This document shows, piece after piece, positions 43,946 to 53,802 of a stretch of DNA of 64,000 nt (positions are counted from its first letter, which is position 1; each line of letters opens with the position of its first letter). Both the position numbers and the translations under genes were made by a program. Source of the stretch: Algoriella xinjiangensis (GTDB taxonomy: Bacteria; Bacteroidota; Bacteroidia; Flavobacteriales; Weeksellaceae); NCBI RefSeq assembly GCF_900115015.1, contig NZ_FOUZ01000006.1:124001-188000 (forward strand), in the 5' to 3' direction. Under the pieces are notes generated by a model that had not been told where the DNA came from, ran no database searches, and saw only the letters and a program-made list of their open reading frames with translations.

Positions 43946-45094
43946 ATGGAAGTCATTAAAAAATGGCCATTTTATTTAAAACTAACCTGCTCATTATTAT
44001 CAATTATTTGTTTAACATTTATTGCAATAATAGGTAAAGAGATTTTAGTTCCCTTAATACTAGGCTTTTTAATCTCGATATTATTGGTTCCGGTTTGTAA
44101 TTTTTTTGAACGATTTTTGAGATTTCCTCGCGCAGTTGCAAGTATTGTAACTACGTTATTATTTGCTTCGTTTATTATCGGAATTTTTTATTTAATCGCA
44201 ATACAATTAGCAGAAATTGCAAATGAATGGCCAACATTTCAGAAGCAAATTATAGATGCTTTTACCAATATTCAACAATGGATACACCAAACTTTTGGAA
44301 TTAATTCGCACGCGCAAATAGAATATTTAAGTAAAAATATAAAATCGACCATAGAAACAAGTACAATTGTTATAGAAAAAGTAGTTTCTATTGTAACATC
44401 AATGAGTGTAACTATTTTATTTACATTTCTTTATGTCGTTTTCTTATTGATTTATCGCCGTCATTTGGTTAAATTTTTATTTTATGCATTTGATTCAGAA
44501 TCGCACGAAAAGGTGTATAAAGTAATTACATCAATTCAAAAAATGGTTAAACAATATCTAATTGGACTGTTTTTACAAATGATTATCGTTTCTACTTTAG
44601 CATTTATTGCTTTCACTATTTTAGACTTAAAATATCGTTTTGTTTTAGCAATACTTACCGGTGTACTCAATATTGTGCCGTATGTTGGTATCGTAATTTC
44701 GTTATTGGTTACACTTATCATTACGTTTGCTACGATGTCAGCATCCAAAATTTTCTTTGTATTGATTGCTTTTCTAGCCATTCACGCCATAGATGGAAAC
44801 ATTGTAATGCCAAAAATTGTAGGTTCTAAAGTCAAGATAAATTCACTAATTGTGATTATCGGTTTAGTTATCGGAGAAATGACTTGGGGAATTATGGGAA
44901 TGTTATTATCCATACCAATTCTGGCTTTAATGAAAATTGTTTTTGATAATGTGACCGAATTAAAACCTTGGGGATATTTGTTGGGCGATGATGACGAAAC
45001 TGAAATTGATTCGGATTTGAATAATTTTTTAGCGCATAAAAAACAATCTAAAAAGAAGAAGAAAAAGTTAGTCGAAGATCAAGAAACGGCGTAA
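43946..45094 (+). CDS. AI-2E-family membrane transporter
   Basis: The product has 382 residues and about eight transmembrane helices in the AI-2E (PF01594) arrangement: two pairs at the N-terminus (about 13-50, 65-90), an amphipathic loop with IQQWIHQTFG, then VLTGVLNIVPYVGIVISLLV-type (about 233-252) and the conserved NIVMPKIVGSKVKINSLIVI block. The C-terminal tail is a highly charged QSKKKKKKL stretch. Members export small molecules or act in Na+/H+ exchange; true AI-2 export is shown for few. It is a single gene. Confidence 0.88.
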   Translation: MEVIKKWPFYLKLTCSLLSIICLTFIAIIGKEILVPLILGFLISILLVPVCNFFERFLRFPRAVASIVTTLLFASFIIGIFYLIAIQLAEIANEWPTFQKQIIDAFTNIQQWIHQTFGINSHAQIEYLSKNIKSTIETSTIVIEKVVSIVTSMSVTILFTFLYVVFLLIYRRHLVKFLFYAFDSESHEKVYKVITSIQKMVKQYLIGLFLQMIIVSTLAFIAFTILDLKYRFVLAILTGVLNIVPYVGIVISLLVTLIITFATMSASKIFFVLIAFLAIHAIDGNIVMPKIVGSKVKINSLIVIIGLVIGEMTWGIMGMLLSIPILALMKIVFDNVTELKPWGYLLGDDDETEIDSDLNNFLAHKKQSKKKKKKLVEDQETA

Positions 45095-45135
45095 AAGCTA
45101 ATTTCTATTTTACATAATTTAAGAAAACACTTCAT

Positions 45136-45169
45136 AAAAAAAGCTGAAACAAATCTGTTTCAGCTTTTT
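45136..45169. terminator. Bidirectional terminator
   Basis: The stem AAAAAGCTGAAACA / TGTTTCAGCTTTTT with a 4-nt loop lies between convergent genes. Confidence 0.85.
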
Positions 45170-45172
45170 AAT

Positions 45173-45748
45173 TTATACTTTATTTAAATATTTTTTCTCA
45201 AGAAAATAATAAAGTTTCAAGAAAACATAAGCGAAAAATATTCCGATTAATGTTCCAAAGAAAACATCTCCGGTAAAATGAACGCCTACATAAACTCTAC
45301 TATAAGCTATCATTAATGCCCAAATTACCAAAACATAAATTAACCATTTGTATTGACGTCTTAACAAAACGCCCATAAAAAGTGCGATTGCAATATGATT
45401 GGATGCGTGCGCAGATGTAAAACCATATTTTCCTCTACCCTCGCAATCTATCGGACGAAATAATCCTTGAATAGATTCTGTATAACAAGGTCGAAAACGT
45501 TGAAACGAATTTTTAAGAATATTAGTAAATTGATCTGCACAAGTTATCATTAGCGCAATACAAATTCCGGCCAATAATGTTTTTTTCCATCCTAATTTTG
45601 TATAAAGTAGAATTAAGAAAATAACATATAACGGAATCCATGTTTTTTTATCGGTTATAAGTAACCAAAACCAATCCCATTTTTCTGTTCCTAAATTATT
45701 GAAGTACAAAAATATTTGTACGTCCCAATCAAAAAAATCTTGTATCAT
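45173..45748 (-). CDS. PAP2-family membrane phosphatase
   Basis: The product has 191 residues with about five transmembrane helices. The three PAP2 motifs are present: KNSFQRFRPC (KxxxxxxRP), TSAHASNH in place of PSGH, and SRVYVGVHFTGD (SRxxxxxHxxxD). Enzymes of this type dephosphorylate undecaprenyl diphosphate, phosphatidic acid or lipid A. The substrate is open. Its ATG overlaps the tatA-like stop by 1 nt, so the two are coupled. Confidence 0.9.
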   Translation of the reverse strand: MIQDFFDWDVQIFLYFNNLGTEKWDWFWLLITDKKTWIPLYVIFLILLYTKLGWKKTLLAGICIALMITCADQFTNILKNSFQRFRPCYTESIQGLFRPIDCEGRGKYGFTSAHASNHIAIALFMGVLLRRQYKWLIYVLVIWALMIAYSRVYVGVHFTGDVFFGTLIGIFFAYVFLKLYYFLEKKYLNKV

Positions 45749-46296
45749 TATCTACTTACCGAACCGCCTAAAGCATTGTTAACAGTTGGTTCCTTAATTT
45801 CTTCTTGTGGCTCAACCGTCAATTGTTCTGTTTGTGGTTCTACAGCAGATTCTGTTACAGTTACTTCTTCAATCTGAATTGGTTCTTCTTGAATTGGAGT
45901 TTCAGTTTTAACAGGTTCTGTCCTTAATGCATCATCCACCAAATTATCTTGATGAACTGCACTGTGTATTTCATCAATTGGATTTCTTACATCATCAAAA
46001 GACTTCTGAAAATCGTCCATTGGATTAATTTTCTGAAAAGAATTTTTCACTTGATCCATCGGATTTAGTTCTTTAATTGTATTCTGAAGATCTTTTGTTA
46101 CATCAGATTCCTGTATAGGATTCATAATCTCTTGCTTTATATCTTCTGATGCTTCTTTTAATTTACGTACAGCAGTTCCTAATCCACGTGCAATTTCTGG
46201 AATTTTATCTGGTCCAAAAATTACAACGGCAACCACCATAATAATCACGACTTCCTGGAAGTCTAAAAACGCTGGGTATATTACTAAACTATTCAC
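45748..46296 (-). CDS. Twin-arginine translocase TatA/TatB-family protein
   Basis: The product has 182 residues. One transmembrane helix (about 14-28) ends in the FGPDKIPEIARGLGTAVRKL hinge and amphipathic helix that define TatA/TatB. The tail is long and acidic, with internal repeats of NPMDQVKNSF, NPMDDFQKSF and NPIDEIHS. The extended tail resembles TatB more than a minimal TatA. It should form part of the Tat pore with a TatC not in the window. The start codon is GTG at 46296, with a TACATTTG -7 box ending 4 bp upstream of it. Confidence 0.88.
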   Translation of the reverse strand: MNSLVIYPAFLDFQEVVIIMVVAVVIFGPDKIPEIARGLGTAVRKLKEASEDIKQEIMNPIQESDVTKDLQNTIKELNPMDQVKNSFQKINPMDDFQKSFDDVRNPIDEIHSAVHQDNLVDDALRTEPVKTETPIQEEPIQIEEVTVTESAVEPQTEQLTVEPQEEIKEPTVNNALGGSVSR

Positions 46297-46300
46297 GAAA

Positions 46301-46308
46301 CAAATGTA
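46301..46308 (-). promoter_or_regulatory. -7 box TACATTTG of the tat gene, near-leaderless
   Basis: The minus-strand TACATTTG matches TAnnTTTG and ends 4 bp before the GTG start, so the transcript should have almost no leader. Confidence 0.45.
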
Positions 46309-46330
46309 TAAAATCTAAACTGAGTACCAT

Positions 46331-46366
46331 AAAAAAAGCCATCAAATTTACTTGATGGCTTTCTTA
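46331..46366 (-). terminator. Terminator of secDF
   Basis: The stem AAAGCCATCAA / TTGATGGCTTT lies just after the secDF stop on the minus strand. Confidence 0.75.
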
Positions 46367-46388
46367 AAATTTATTTAAAATTTGACTT

Positions 46389-49301
46389 TTATTTATTCAT
46401 TTTTCCTTTCGGAGTAAAATCATATAATAATGGTGATGCTACAAAAATAGATGAGAATGTACCAATTACGATACCAATCAATTTTGCAAACATAAATCCT
46501 TTGATAGATTCTCCTCCAAAAGAGAAGATAATTAATACGATTAAGAACGTAGACAACGATGTATTAATAGTACGTGATAAAGTTTCTGATGTAGAAATGT
46601 TGATAATATCATATAATTTATGATTTTTTTCTACAGTTAAGTTTTCACGAATACGGTCTAAGATAATAATCGAGTCATTCATCGAATAACCAATTACTGT
46701 TAAAATTGCGGCGATAAATGCTTGGTCAATTTCCATATTAAAAGGTAACATTCCTTTAAAGAATGAGAAAACTCCTAATACGATAATCACATCATGCGCC
46801 AATGCAATAATTGTTGATAATGAGAATTGCCAACGTTTAAACATTACAATTAGGTAGAAGAAAATTGCTACTAATGCTAATGTTACTGCTATAAATGAGG
46901 CTCTTGTTGTATCATCGGCAATTGTAGGACCTACTTTTGCAGAAGACATTAAACCAATTTTTGCATTATCTTCTGAGAAATCTTTTTCAGATAAATTTGC
47001 TGGTAAATATGGTTTTAAGCCTGAATATAATTTGTCTTTAATTTCGTCATCAACGTTTGATCCATCTTCGTCAGCTTTATAAGCTGTTGTAATCTTTATT
47101 TGATTTTCACCTCCATAAGTTTTTACTTGCGGAATAATTTTTTCTCCGTCTAAGATAAATACATCTCCTAAACTTTCAGAAATTTGTTGTGGATCTACGC
47201 TTTTGTCAAAACGAACTGTATAAGTACGTCCTCCTTTAAACTCGATACCCATATCAAAACCTTTCGTAAAGATAGAAGCTAATGCAGCAATTGTTAAAAT
47301 GATAGAAATTGTATAAGAAACCTTTCTCGTTTTTAACAAATCTACTTTGATATTTTGTAACCAATGCGCTGTAAAACTTGTATAGAATGGTACTGATTTT
47401 CCTTTAGCTAAACGACCTTCAACAAAATAACGTGTAATAAAAATCGCTGTAAATGTAGAAGTAAAAATACCAATCATAAACGTTGTAGCAAAACCAACAA
47501 CTGGTCCTTTACCAAAAACGAAAAGAATTAAAGCTGTAATAAATGATGTTGAATTGGCATCAATAATAGCAGAAAAAGCTCCTTTCCAAGAATAAGCGAA
47601 ATCTACTGCTTGACGCAATGATTTTCCTTTTCTTAACTCCTCTTTTACCCTTTCGTAAATTAAGATATTGGCGTCCATACCTGTAACCAACGTTAAGATA
47701 ATACCCGCAATACCAGGTAAAGATAATGTCGCTTTTAACGAAACTAAGAATCCTAATAAGAATAATAAGTTGATGATTAATGCAACATTTGCATAAAGAC
47801 CTGCACGGCTGTAGTAGAATACCATCCATACTAATACCAATGCAAATGCACAACCAAATGCGATTAACGAACTGTTAATAGCTTCTTGTCCTAATGATGG
47901 ACCAACGATTTCTGCAGAAACAATTTTAGATGATGCTGGTAAAGAACCGGCTTGTAAAATGTTTGCTAAATCTTTTGCCTCCTCAAGTGTAAAGTTTCCA
48001 GAAATTTGAGAACTACCTCCTGTAATTTGGTTTTTGATGTTTGGTGCAGAATAAACCATGTTATCTAACACAATTGCAACACCTTGACCATTTCTATCTG
48101 TACCTGATGGTTTTAATTCATCTGTAATACGAGCCCATTCCTGTGCTCCTACCGGACTCATTTGCATAGATACTACAGGCTCATTAGTTAAAGATCCTGC
48201 ATTTCTTTCTGCAGATGCAGAAACAACTTTATCTCCAGTAATTAATGGTTCTTGCGCACCATTTTTACCTTTTAACGCATAAAACTCTAATAATTTAGGA
48301 GAACCTTTTGCTTCAGCTTTTCCTAAATCCATTGGTTTATTTGCCCAAGAATATTTGTATCCTCTAATATTTGATGGTAAAGCCGCTACAAAACCTTTGT
48401 CTTGTAATACGCGATTTACAACAGCAGTATCTTTTACGTCAACTACAAAACTAGCGTTAGAACCTACTGGTTGCATAACTTCTGCTAAAGATTTGATAAC
48501 TTGACCGTCTTTGTTTGTTACTTTATATTTCTCTGTATTAACACCAGAAAAATAAGACATAACTGTAGGATCTTGTCTTACAACTTGCCAAAATTCTAAT
48601 TTAGCAGTAGATTGTAATAATTTTTTTACACGATCTGTATCCGAAACACCTGGTAATTCTACCAAAATTCGTCCGTCACCTTTATCTCCTAAACGTTGAA
48701 TTACTGGTTCTACTACACCAAATTGATTAATACGAGAGCTAATTACATCATATGCTGTTGCAACTTTTGCTTCGATATCTTTACGAATAACTTCTTTTAC
48801 TTGGTCATCAGATGCATTATAAGGAATCTTATCTGCATTGTTTTTGTTTCCAAATAAATCTGCTGCAGCATATTTTGTTCCTCCTTTGATTTTATCAAAT
48901 TCCTGAAAAAATAATTCTACATAAGGTACGTTACCGTTTGTTTTTTGAGCTTTATCTGTCGCATCCAAAGCAGTTCCCAACATTGGGTTTTGACTTTTAG
49001 CTGATAAATTTTCGATTAAGTCTCTCTCAGATACTTGTAAAACTACGTTAATACCACCTTTAAGGTCTAACCCTAAATTGATTTCGTTATTTTTTGCATG
49101 AGCATAATCATACTTTATAATACCTAAATCTAGCGGATGTTGAGCTAAACTATCTAAAACTCTTGGTTCGTCTTCAGGCGTAGTCGCTAATCGCGCCGCC
49201 TCATGCTCCACCTTTGTTGCGTACCAAGTATAGCTTAGCTGTCTGATACACAAAAGACTTAAAATAATTGCAAATGTTGCAATGAGCCATCTTCCTCGCA
49301 T
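46389..49301 (-). CDS. secDF: Protein translocase SecDF fusion
   Basis: The 970-residue SecD-SecF fusion of the Bacteroidota type boosts preprotein export with proton-motive force. SecD half: TM1 (about 6-26), periplasmic head including LGLDLKGGINVVLQV and LVELPGVSD, then TM2-6 with LTLVTGMDANILIYERVKEELRKG in two parts. SecF half: FKGGRTYTVRF, DD-rich periplasmic loop and TM8-12 with IGYSMNDSIIILDRIREN. I chose the ATG at 49301. The ORF start at 49361 would add a stretch that overlaps the promoter (TTG-N21-TATATTTG, 49332-49363). Single gene. Confidence 0.96.
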   Translation of the reverse strand: MRGRWLIATFAIILSLLCIRQLSYTWYATKVEHEAARLATTPEDEPRVLDSLAQHPLDLGIIKYDYAHAKNNEINLGLDLKGGINVVLQVSERDLIENLSAKSQNPMLGTALDATDKAQKTNGNVPYVELFFQEFDKIKGGTKYAAADLFGNKNNADKIPYNASDDQVKEVIRKDIEAKVATAYDVISSRINQFGVVEPVIQRLGDKGDGRILVELPGVSDTDRVKKLLQSTAKLEFWQVVRQDPTVMSYFSGVNTEKYKVTNKDGQVIKSLAEVMQPVGSNASFVVDVKDTAVVNRVLQDKGFVAALPSNIRGYKYSWANKPMDLGKAEAKGSPKLLEFYALKGKNGAQEPLITGDKVVSASAERNAGSLTNEPVVSMQMSPVGAQEWARITDELKPSGTDRNGQGVAIVLDNMVYSAPNIKNQITGGSSQISGNFTLEEAKDLANILQAGSLPASSKIVSAEIVGPSLGQEAINSSLIAFGCAFALVLVWMVFYYSRAGLYANVALIINLLFLLGFLVSLKATLSLPGIAGIILTLVTGMDANILIYERVKEELRKGKSLRQAVDFAYSWKGAFSAIIDANSTSFITALILFVFGKGPVVGFATTFMIGIFTSTFTAIFITRYFVEGRLAKGKSVPFYTSFTAHWLQNIKVDLLKTRKVSYTISIILTIAALASIFTKGFDMGIEFKGGRTYTVRFDKSVDPQQISESLGDVFILDGEKIIPQVKTYGGENQIKITTAYKADEDGSNVDDEIKDKLYSGLKPYLPANLSEKDFSEDNAKIGLMSSAKVGPTIADDTTRASFIAVTLALVAIFFYLIVMFKRWQFSLSTIIALAHDVIIVLGVFSFFKGMLPFNMEIDQAFIAAILTVIGYSMNDSIIILDRIRENLTVEKNHKLYDIINISTSETLSRTINTSLSTFLIVLIIFSFGGESIKGFMFAKLIGIVIGTFSSIFVASPLLYDFTPKGKMNK

Positions 49302-49331
49302 AATTGTGTTTAATAAATAAATTTTAACGGC

Positions 49332-49363
49332 CAAATATAATAATCTTGAAAATGTTTTCACAA
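49332..49363 (-). promoter_or_regulatory. Promoter of secDF
   Basis: The minus-strand TTG (49361-49363), a 21-bp spacer and TATATTTG (49332-49339) fit the consensus. The box lies 30 bp before the ATG at 49301 and rules out the longer ORF start. Confidence 0.6.
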
Positions 49364-49469
49364 TTTTTTAACAATATTATATTCTAAAAAAAACCGTCGT
49401 ACTAGTTAATATGTTGATTTAATTTTATTTGAACGCTTATTTTATATTCTATTTTTAGAAAACATGTTT

Positions 49470-50318
49470 CTAATCTTTTAATTCATATTTATAAATAAAG
49501 ATGTTTGCTTTTTTAGAGTCGTCATCATTATCTTCGCATAAATACAAGGTATACTTTCGTCGAGATTGTTTGTATAACGCCAATCCTTCTACTTTTCTAT
49601 CAGCCGAAATTTGTTTCCAACGCGTTACTTTCATTGTATTCAAATCCAATTCTCCAATTATAGAACCTTTTATTTCGCCATTATATTGTGTTGTACTCTT
49701 AGATTCTACAGTTGCAGTAAACAAAACTTTACCATCAACCAAAATAACATCCGAAAAAGTAGTTGTTTCATTATTCAATTGTGGCAAATCTATCGTAAAA
49801 AATTCGATTTCTTTTCCTTTCAAATCATTTAATTTTCCAGCAACTTTATAAACTCCATTTACGCCAGCAGGTCCATTTCCTCGGTTAAAAAAATAAGTAC
49901 AATGTCCGTCTGTTAAAAGTCCTTCTATATTAAAATCTTTTTTTGAAAGTTTAGAAACTGCTAAAAATTCATCAAACAAATACTTATAATTACTATTTTG
50001 TACTTCTTTGGTTTTGATGTTATACGAAATCAAATCAAAACGATTTTCTTTAGAACCAGAACCCAAAATGTATAAATGATCGTCGTATTTTGTAATCGAT
50101 TCAAAATCTGGTTTGTCTTTTTTATTAACATCCTTCGACTTTACTTCTGGATTTAAATCAACTTTTTCTACGCGCTCTTTTTTCTTGTCATAAATATACA
50201 AATGTGCGTCGTCATCGGCAATTGCATAAACATGATTTTTGTCCACAACCAAACCAGATGCAGCACCAAGTCCGTTGATTATGATTAAAACCTTTAAAAT
50301 GAAGTTATAAAACAGCAT
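49470..50318 (-). CDS. Beta-propeller-like protein of unknown function (possibly DUF6929)
   Basis: The product has 282 residues from the ATG at 50318; a longer ORF from 50348 adds charged residues before a hydrophobic N-terminus (LFYNFILKVLIIINGLGAAS), which is a probable signal or anchor. The body has blade-like repeats: GLVVDKNHVYAIADDDAHLY, YDDHLYILGSGSKENRFDL, FNIEGLLTDGHCTYFFNRGN and VEGLALYKQSRRKYTLYLCEDND in parts. The Bacteroidota protein family annotated DUF6929 has this pattern, but I cannot confirm membership. No catalytic motif. A TACTTTTG box (50346-50353, minus) lies close upstream. Confidence 0.7.
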   Translation of the reverse strand: MLFYNFILKVLIIINGLGAASGLVVDKNHVYAIADDDAHLYIYDKKKERVEKVDLNPEVKSKDVNKKDKPDFESITKYDDHLYILGSGSKENRFDLISYNIKTKEVQNSNYKYLFDEFLAVSKLSKKDFNIEGLLTDGHCTYFFNRGNGPAGVNGVYKVAGKLNDLKGKEIEFFTIDLPQLNNETTTFSDVILVDGKVLFTATVESKSTTQYNGEIKGSIIGELDLNTMKVTRWKQISADRKVEGLALYKQSRRKYTLYLCEDNDDDSKKANIFIYKYELKD

Positions 50319-50408
50319 AGTTTTCAGTTTATTTTTTAACGATTCCAAAAGTAATCAAAGATTATCAGAAACCTTGATAAATAACCGATTTTTTGCAAAA
50401 AAAGACCT

Positions 50409-50416
50409 TAACTTTG
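50409..50416 (+). promoter_or_regulatory. -7 box TAACTTTG for the MFS gene
   Basis: TAACTTTG fits TAnnTTTG, 34 bp before the ATG at 50451. A TTG at 50393-50395 is only 13 bp away, so the -33 element is unclear. Confidence 0.35.
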
Positions 50417-50450
50417 CAAAGTTTGGTAAATATTGGTAAATACAACGAAG

Positions 50451-51674
50451 ATGAAGAAAATTCTAAAAATTTATATTGAAGCCTACAGCGGTCTTTCCAA
50501 AGAATCGTGGATGTTGGCTATTGTAATGTTGTTGAATCGTATGGGTTCAATGGTTTTGCCATTTTTAGGAATTTATTTAATCTCCGAACTAAACTTTAGT
50601 TTGCAACAATCTGGTATTGTTTTAAGCTTTTACGGAATTGGAGCCGTAATTGGTTCTTGGCTTGGCGGATGGATTACCGACAAAATTGGAAATTTTAAAG
50701 TGCAAGCTTTAAGTTTATTTTTGAGTGCACCATTATTTTTGTTGTTACCATATTTTAAATCGGTCGAATCTTTTGCCGCAATTATGCTTGTTCTGAGTAC
50801 AATTAGCGAAATGTTTCGTCCAGCAAACTCAGTTGCAATAACTCGTTATGCAAAAAAACAAAATATTACACGTGCATTTTCTTTAAACAGAATGGCGGTA
50901 AATTTAGGTTTTTCAATAGGACCATCTATGGGCGGATTTTTATCTAATTATTCTTACGATTTATTATTTTATTGTAATGCAGCAGCAGCGCTAATTGCCG
51001 GAATTGTTTTTGTTGCTTTTTTTAAAGGAAGAAAAGAACGAAACGCTGCTCCAGTAGAAGAAAATCTACCAAAAGAAGAAGTTGTAAAAGAGCGAAATGC
51101 GTATACCGATGTCAAATTTTTACTATTCAATTTGGTGTGTGTGTTCTTTTCGATGGCGTTTTTCCAAATTCTAAACACTGTTCCATTATTTTACAAAGAT
51201 GTTATTCATCTTTCGCAAACGGAAATTGGTCTGTTAATGGGTTTTAGTGGAATTTTAATTGTTGTTTTCGAAATGTTACTTATTCATACAACCGAAAAAA
51301 GATTTACAGTAACACAATTATTAGTTTTCGGATCATTTATCACTTCTATCAGTTTTGTATTATTCACAGTCAATCATACATTAGGAATGTTGTATTTCGC
51401 AATTGGATTAATGTCTATTGGCGAAATGTTGGTACTTCCACTCATGTCTACCGTAACCGCTTTTCGTGCACAAAAAAACAACCGTGGTGCTTATATGGGA
51501 CTTAACGGAATATCGACTGCCATTGCATTTATTGTTTCACCGTTTTTGGGAACGCATGTTGCTACAACCTACGGTTTTGACACATTATGGTTAATAACAG
51601 CCGTGTTACTTGTTGCTGTTGCAGTTGGCTATTACTTTTTTACAAAACCACTTTTACCTAAAAATATGCAATAA
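50451..51674 (+). CDS. MFS transporter (drug/metabolite efflux type)
   Basis: The product has 407 residues and twelve predicted transmembrane helices. The loop between TM2 and TM3 carries GSWLGGWITDKIG, the MFS signature (GxxxDrxGrr type), and TM4-5 has the RPANSVAITRYAKK and NRMAVNLGFSIGPSMGG segments. A charged central loop (residues about 197-222) separates the halves. The substrate is unknown. I used the ATG at 50451; the longer frame begins with TTG at 50433. It is followed by the cob(I)alamin adenosyltransferase gene, 39 bp downstream. Confidence 0.88.
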   Translation: MKKILKIYIEAYSGLSKESWMLAIVMLLNRMGSMVLPFLGIYLISELNFSLQQSGIVLSFYGIGAVIGSWLGGWITDKIGNFKVQALSLFLSAPLFLLLPYFKSVESFAAIMLVLSTISEMFRPANSVAITRYAKKQNITRAFSLNRMAVNLGFSIGPSMGGFLSNYSYDLLFYCNAAAALIAGIVFVAFFKGRKERNAAPVEENLPKEEVVKERNAYTDVKFLLFNLVCVFFSMAFFQILNTVPLFYKDVIHLSQTEIGLLMGFSGILIVVFEMLLIHTTEKRFTVTQLLVFGSFITSISFVLFTVNHTLGMLYFAIGLMSIGEMLVLPLMSTVTAFRAQKNNRGAYMGLNGISTAIAFIVSPFLGTHVATTYGFDTLWLITAVLLVAVAVGYYFFTKPLLPKNMQ

Positions 51675-51713
51675 TTTGTCTATCTTCGGTAATCTAAATA
51701 GAACAAAAAAAAC

Positions 51714-52280
51714 ATGAAAGTATATACTAAAACAGGAGACAAAGGAACAACCGGACTTTACGGCGGAACCAGAGTTTCTAAACATAGTTTAAAAATAGAA
51801 TCTTACGGAACTGTTGACGAATTAAACTCATATTTAGGTTTGATTCGTTCTTATGAAATAGATCCAATTTTTGAAGAAGAAATTATCATCATTCAAAAAG
51901 ATTTATTCAACCTTGGAGCAGAATTGGCTACACCAGTAGACAAATTATATTTGGCAAATGGTAAACCTCGCATTCCGAGAACCGTAACAGAAGAAGATAT
52001 TATACAGTTAGAAACTTGGATTGATGATATGGAAAGTCAATTAGAGCAATTAACTCATTTCATTTTACCAGGCGGAAATCAAGCTGCATCTCACGCACAC
52101 GTTGCGCGTTGCATTTGCCGTCGTGCAGAACGTTTAACAGTTGGCTTAGCTGACGTAGAAGAAATTCGTCCTGAATTACAAAAATACTTAAACCGTCTTT
52201 CTGATTATTTATTTGTTTTAGGTCGCAAAATTGCCTCAGATAATAACCACGAAGAAGTAAAATGGATTCCTGGTGAATAA
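51714..52280 (+). CDS. Cob(I)alamin adenosyltransferase, PduO type
   Basis: The 188-residue cytoplasmic enzyme makes adenosylcobalamin from cobalamin and ATP. The ATP-binding opening VYTKTGDKGTTGLYGGTRV and SYGTVDELNSYLGLIR, then FILPGGNQAASHAHVARCICRRAER, are the PduO/MMAB signatures. Length is standard. It overlaps the thiamine pyrophosphokinase gene by 8 nt, so the two cofactor genes are coupled. Confidence 0.95.
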   Translation: MKVYTKTGDKGTTGLYGGTRVSKHSLKIESYGTVDELNSYLGLIRSYEIDPIFEEEIIIIQKDLFNLGAELATPVDKLYLANGKPRIPRTVTEEDIIQLETWIDDMESQLEQLTHFILPGGNQAASHAHVARCICRRAERLTVGLADVEEIRPELQKYLNRLSDYLFVLGRKIASDNNHEEVKWIPGE

Positions 52281-52902
52281 AGTACTCTTATTTTTGAATG
52301 GCGAAGTGCCAACAATTCTACCTGATACATCAAATTATGAAATGATTTTTTGTACAGATGGAGCATTTCGCTATTTAAAAAATTTAAATATAAAACCCGA
52401 TGTTATTTCTGGAGATTTTGATTCGATTGAGTTAAAAGATTTTCCGACAGATATCGAAATTATTACAACTCCAGATCAAAATGACACTGATTTTGTAAAA
52501 ATACTAACTATAATACAAGAAAAAGGATTTACAAATATTGATGTTTTTGGTGCAAGTGGTCGTCAACAAGATCATTTTTTAGGTAATCTTAATGCTGCTT
52601 TTCGTTTCAAGAATGAACTGAACATTGTTTTTTACGATAATTATAGTTCTTATTTTTTTGCAGAAAAATATACCGAATTAGAAGGTTATTTTGGACGAAC
52701 AATTTCTTTAATTCCTTTTCCAGAATGTAAAAACATCACAACAAAAGGATTAGAATTTCCACTAAATAAAGAAGATTTAAACCTACTTTCTCGCATCGGA
52801 ACTCGAAATAAATCAATTGATGATAAAGTAACAATTGAGTTTGAAAGTGGTGATTTAGTTATTTTTATTATCGACCAAGAATTTCCAGTTTTATTGGCTT
52901 AA
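52273..52902 (+). CDS. Thiamine diphosphokinase
   Basis: The 209-residue cytoplasmic enzyme pyrophosphorylates thiamine with ATP. Motifs are CTDGAFRYL, PDVISGDFDSI and DQNDTDFVKIL (catalytic Asp cluster), then FGASGRQQDHFLGNL, with a C-terminal beta-rich thiamine-binding domain. It starts with GTG at 52273, inside the end of the adenosyltransferase gene; no ATG lies at a suitable position. The two genes make a small cofactor operon. Confidence 0.92.
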   Translation: MNKVLLFLNGEVPTILPDTSNYEMIFCTDGAFRYLKNLNIKPDVISGDFDSIELKDFPTDIEIITTPDQNDTDFVKILTIIQEKGFTNIDVFGASGRQQDHFLGNLNAAFRFKNELNIVFYDNYSSYFFAEKYTELEGYFGRTISLIPFPECKNITTKGLEFPLNKEDLNLLSRIGTRNKSIDDKVTIEFESGDLVIFIIDQEFPVLLA

Positions 52903-52967
52903 TTTAGCCATAAATAGTGATTTAAAATATTCATAATTTTTGTATTTTTACTTAAAACCAAACTATT

Positions 52968-53702
52968 ATGAATAAATTTTCTGTCATTGTTGCCTCTATT
53001 TTAGCAATAGGTCTTGTTATTGGAGCTTTTATCTTAGGAAATGCCTACAAATATAAATTTAAAACTTCCGAATCTATCAATGTTACAGGTAATGCGTTAA
53101 AAGATTTTAATGCAGATCTTGTAAAATGGCGTGCTACTTTTAGTCGAAAAGATTTTGACTTAAGAGTTGCTTCCGATCAATTAAAAGCAGATCAAATTGT
53201 GGTTAAAAATTTCTTGATTTCGCAAGGAATTAAACCAAATGAAATTGTTTTTGAAGCTGTTAATATCTCAAAAGATTTTCAGTACGGCACTGATAGCAAC
53301 GGAGCTTCTATCAGCCAATTTACGGGTTATAATTTGTCGCAAGATGCTACAATTGAATCAAAAGAATTGGATAAAATTGAGAAAGCATCGCGCGAAATTT
53401 CAAATTTAATTAGCCAAGGAATTGAATTAAGTTCTTCAAATCCAAATTATTATTACTCTAAATTAGAAGATTTAAAATTAGAATTAATTGCGCAAGCTTC
53501 TGAAAACGCAAAACAACGCGCAGAAAATATTGCAACAAAATCTGGTGGAAATTTAGGAAAACTACAAAAAGCAGATTTAGGAATTTTTCAGATTACTGGT
53601 AAAAATGATAACGAAGAATATTCGTCTGGTGGAGCTTTAAATACAACTTCTCGTCAAAAAACTGCAAATATTACAGTTAAAACAAGTTATAGTTCAAATT
53701 AA
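52968..53702 (+). CDS. SIMPL-domain protein (DUF541)
   Basis: The product has 244 residues with an N-terminal membrane anchor or signal segment (about 6-28: VIVASILAIGLVIGAFILGN). The periplasmic SIMPL domain has NVTGNALKDFNADLVKWRAT at the start, the centre FTGYNLSQDATIES, and KLEDLKLELIAQASENAKQRAENIA near the end. Proteins of this family often form ring-like oligomers in the envelope; function is unknown. It is a single gene followed by a long hairpin. Confidence 0.87.
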   Translation: MNKFSVIVASILAIGLVIGAFILGNAYKYKFKTSESINVTGNALKDFNADLVKWRATFSRKDFDLRVASDQLKADQIVVKNFLISQGIKPNEIVFEAVNISKDFQYGTDSNGASISQFTGYNLSQDATIESKELDKIEKASREISNLISQGIELSSSNPNYYYSKLEDLKLELIAQASENAKQRAENIATKSGGNLGKLQKADLGIFQITGKNDNEEYSSGGALNTTSRQKTANITVKTSYSSN

Positions 53703-53802
53703 ACGTCTTTCTTAAATAAATATTCATAAAAATATAGAATAATAGCGTTTATCTAAATTATTTGATTATCTTTAGAAAGCTTAATTTTAGCATGAGGATA
53801 TA

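Noticed and set aside
49302-49361. Longer start for secDF
   Set aside because: The extension covers a full TTG-N21-TATATTTG promoter, so it is not part of the mRNA.
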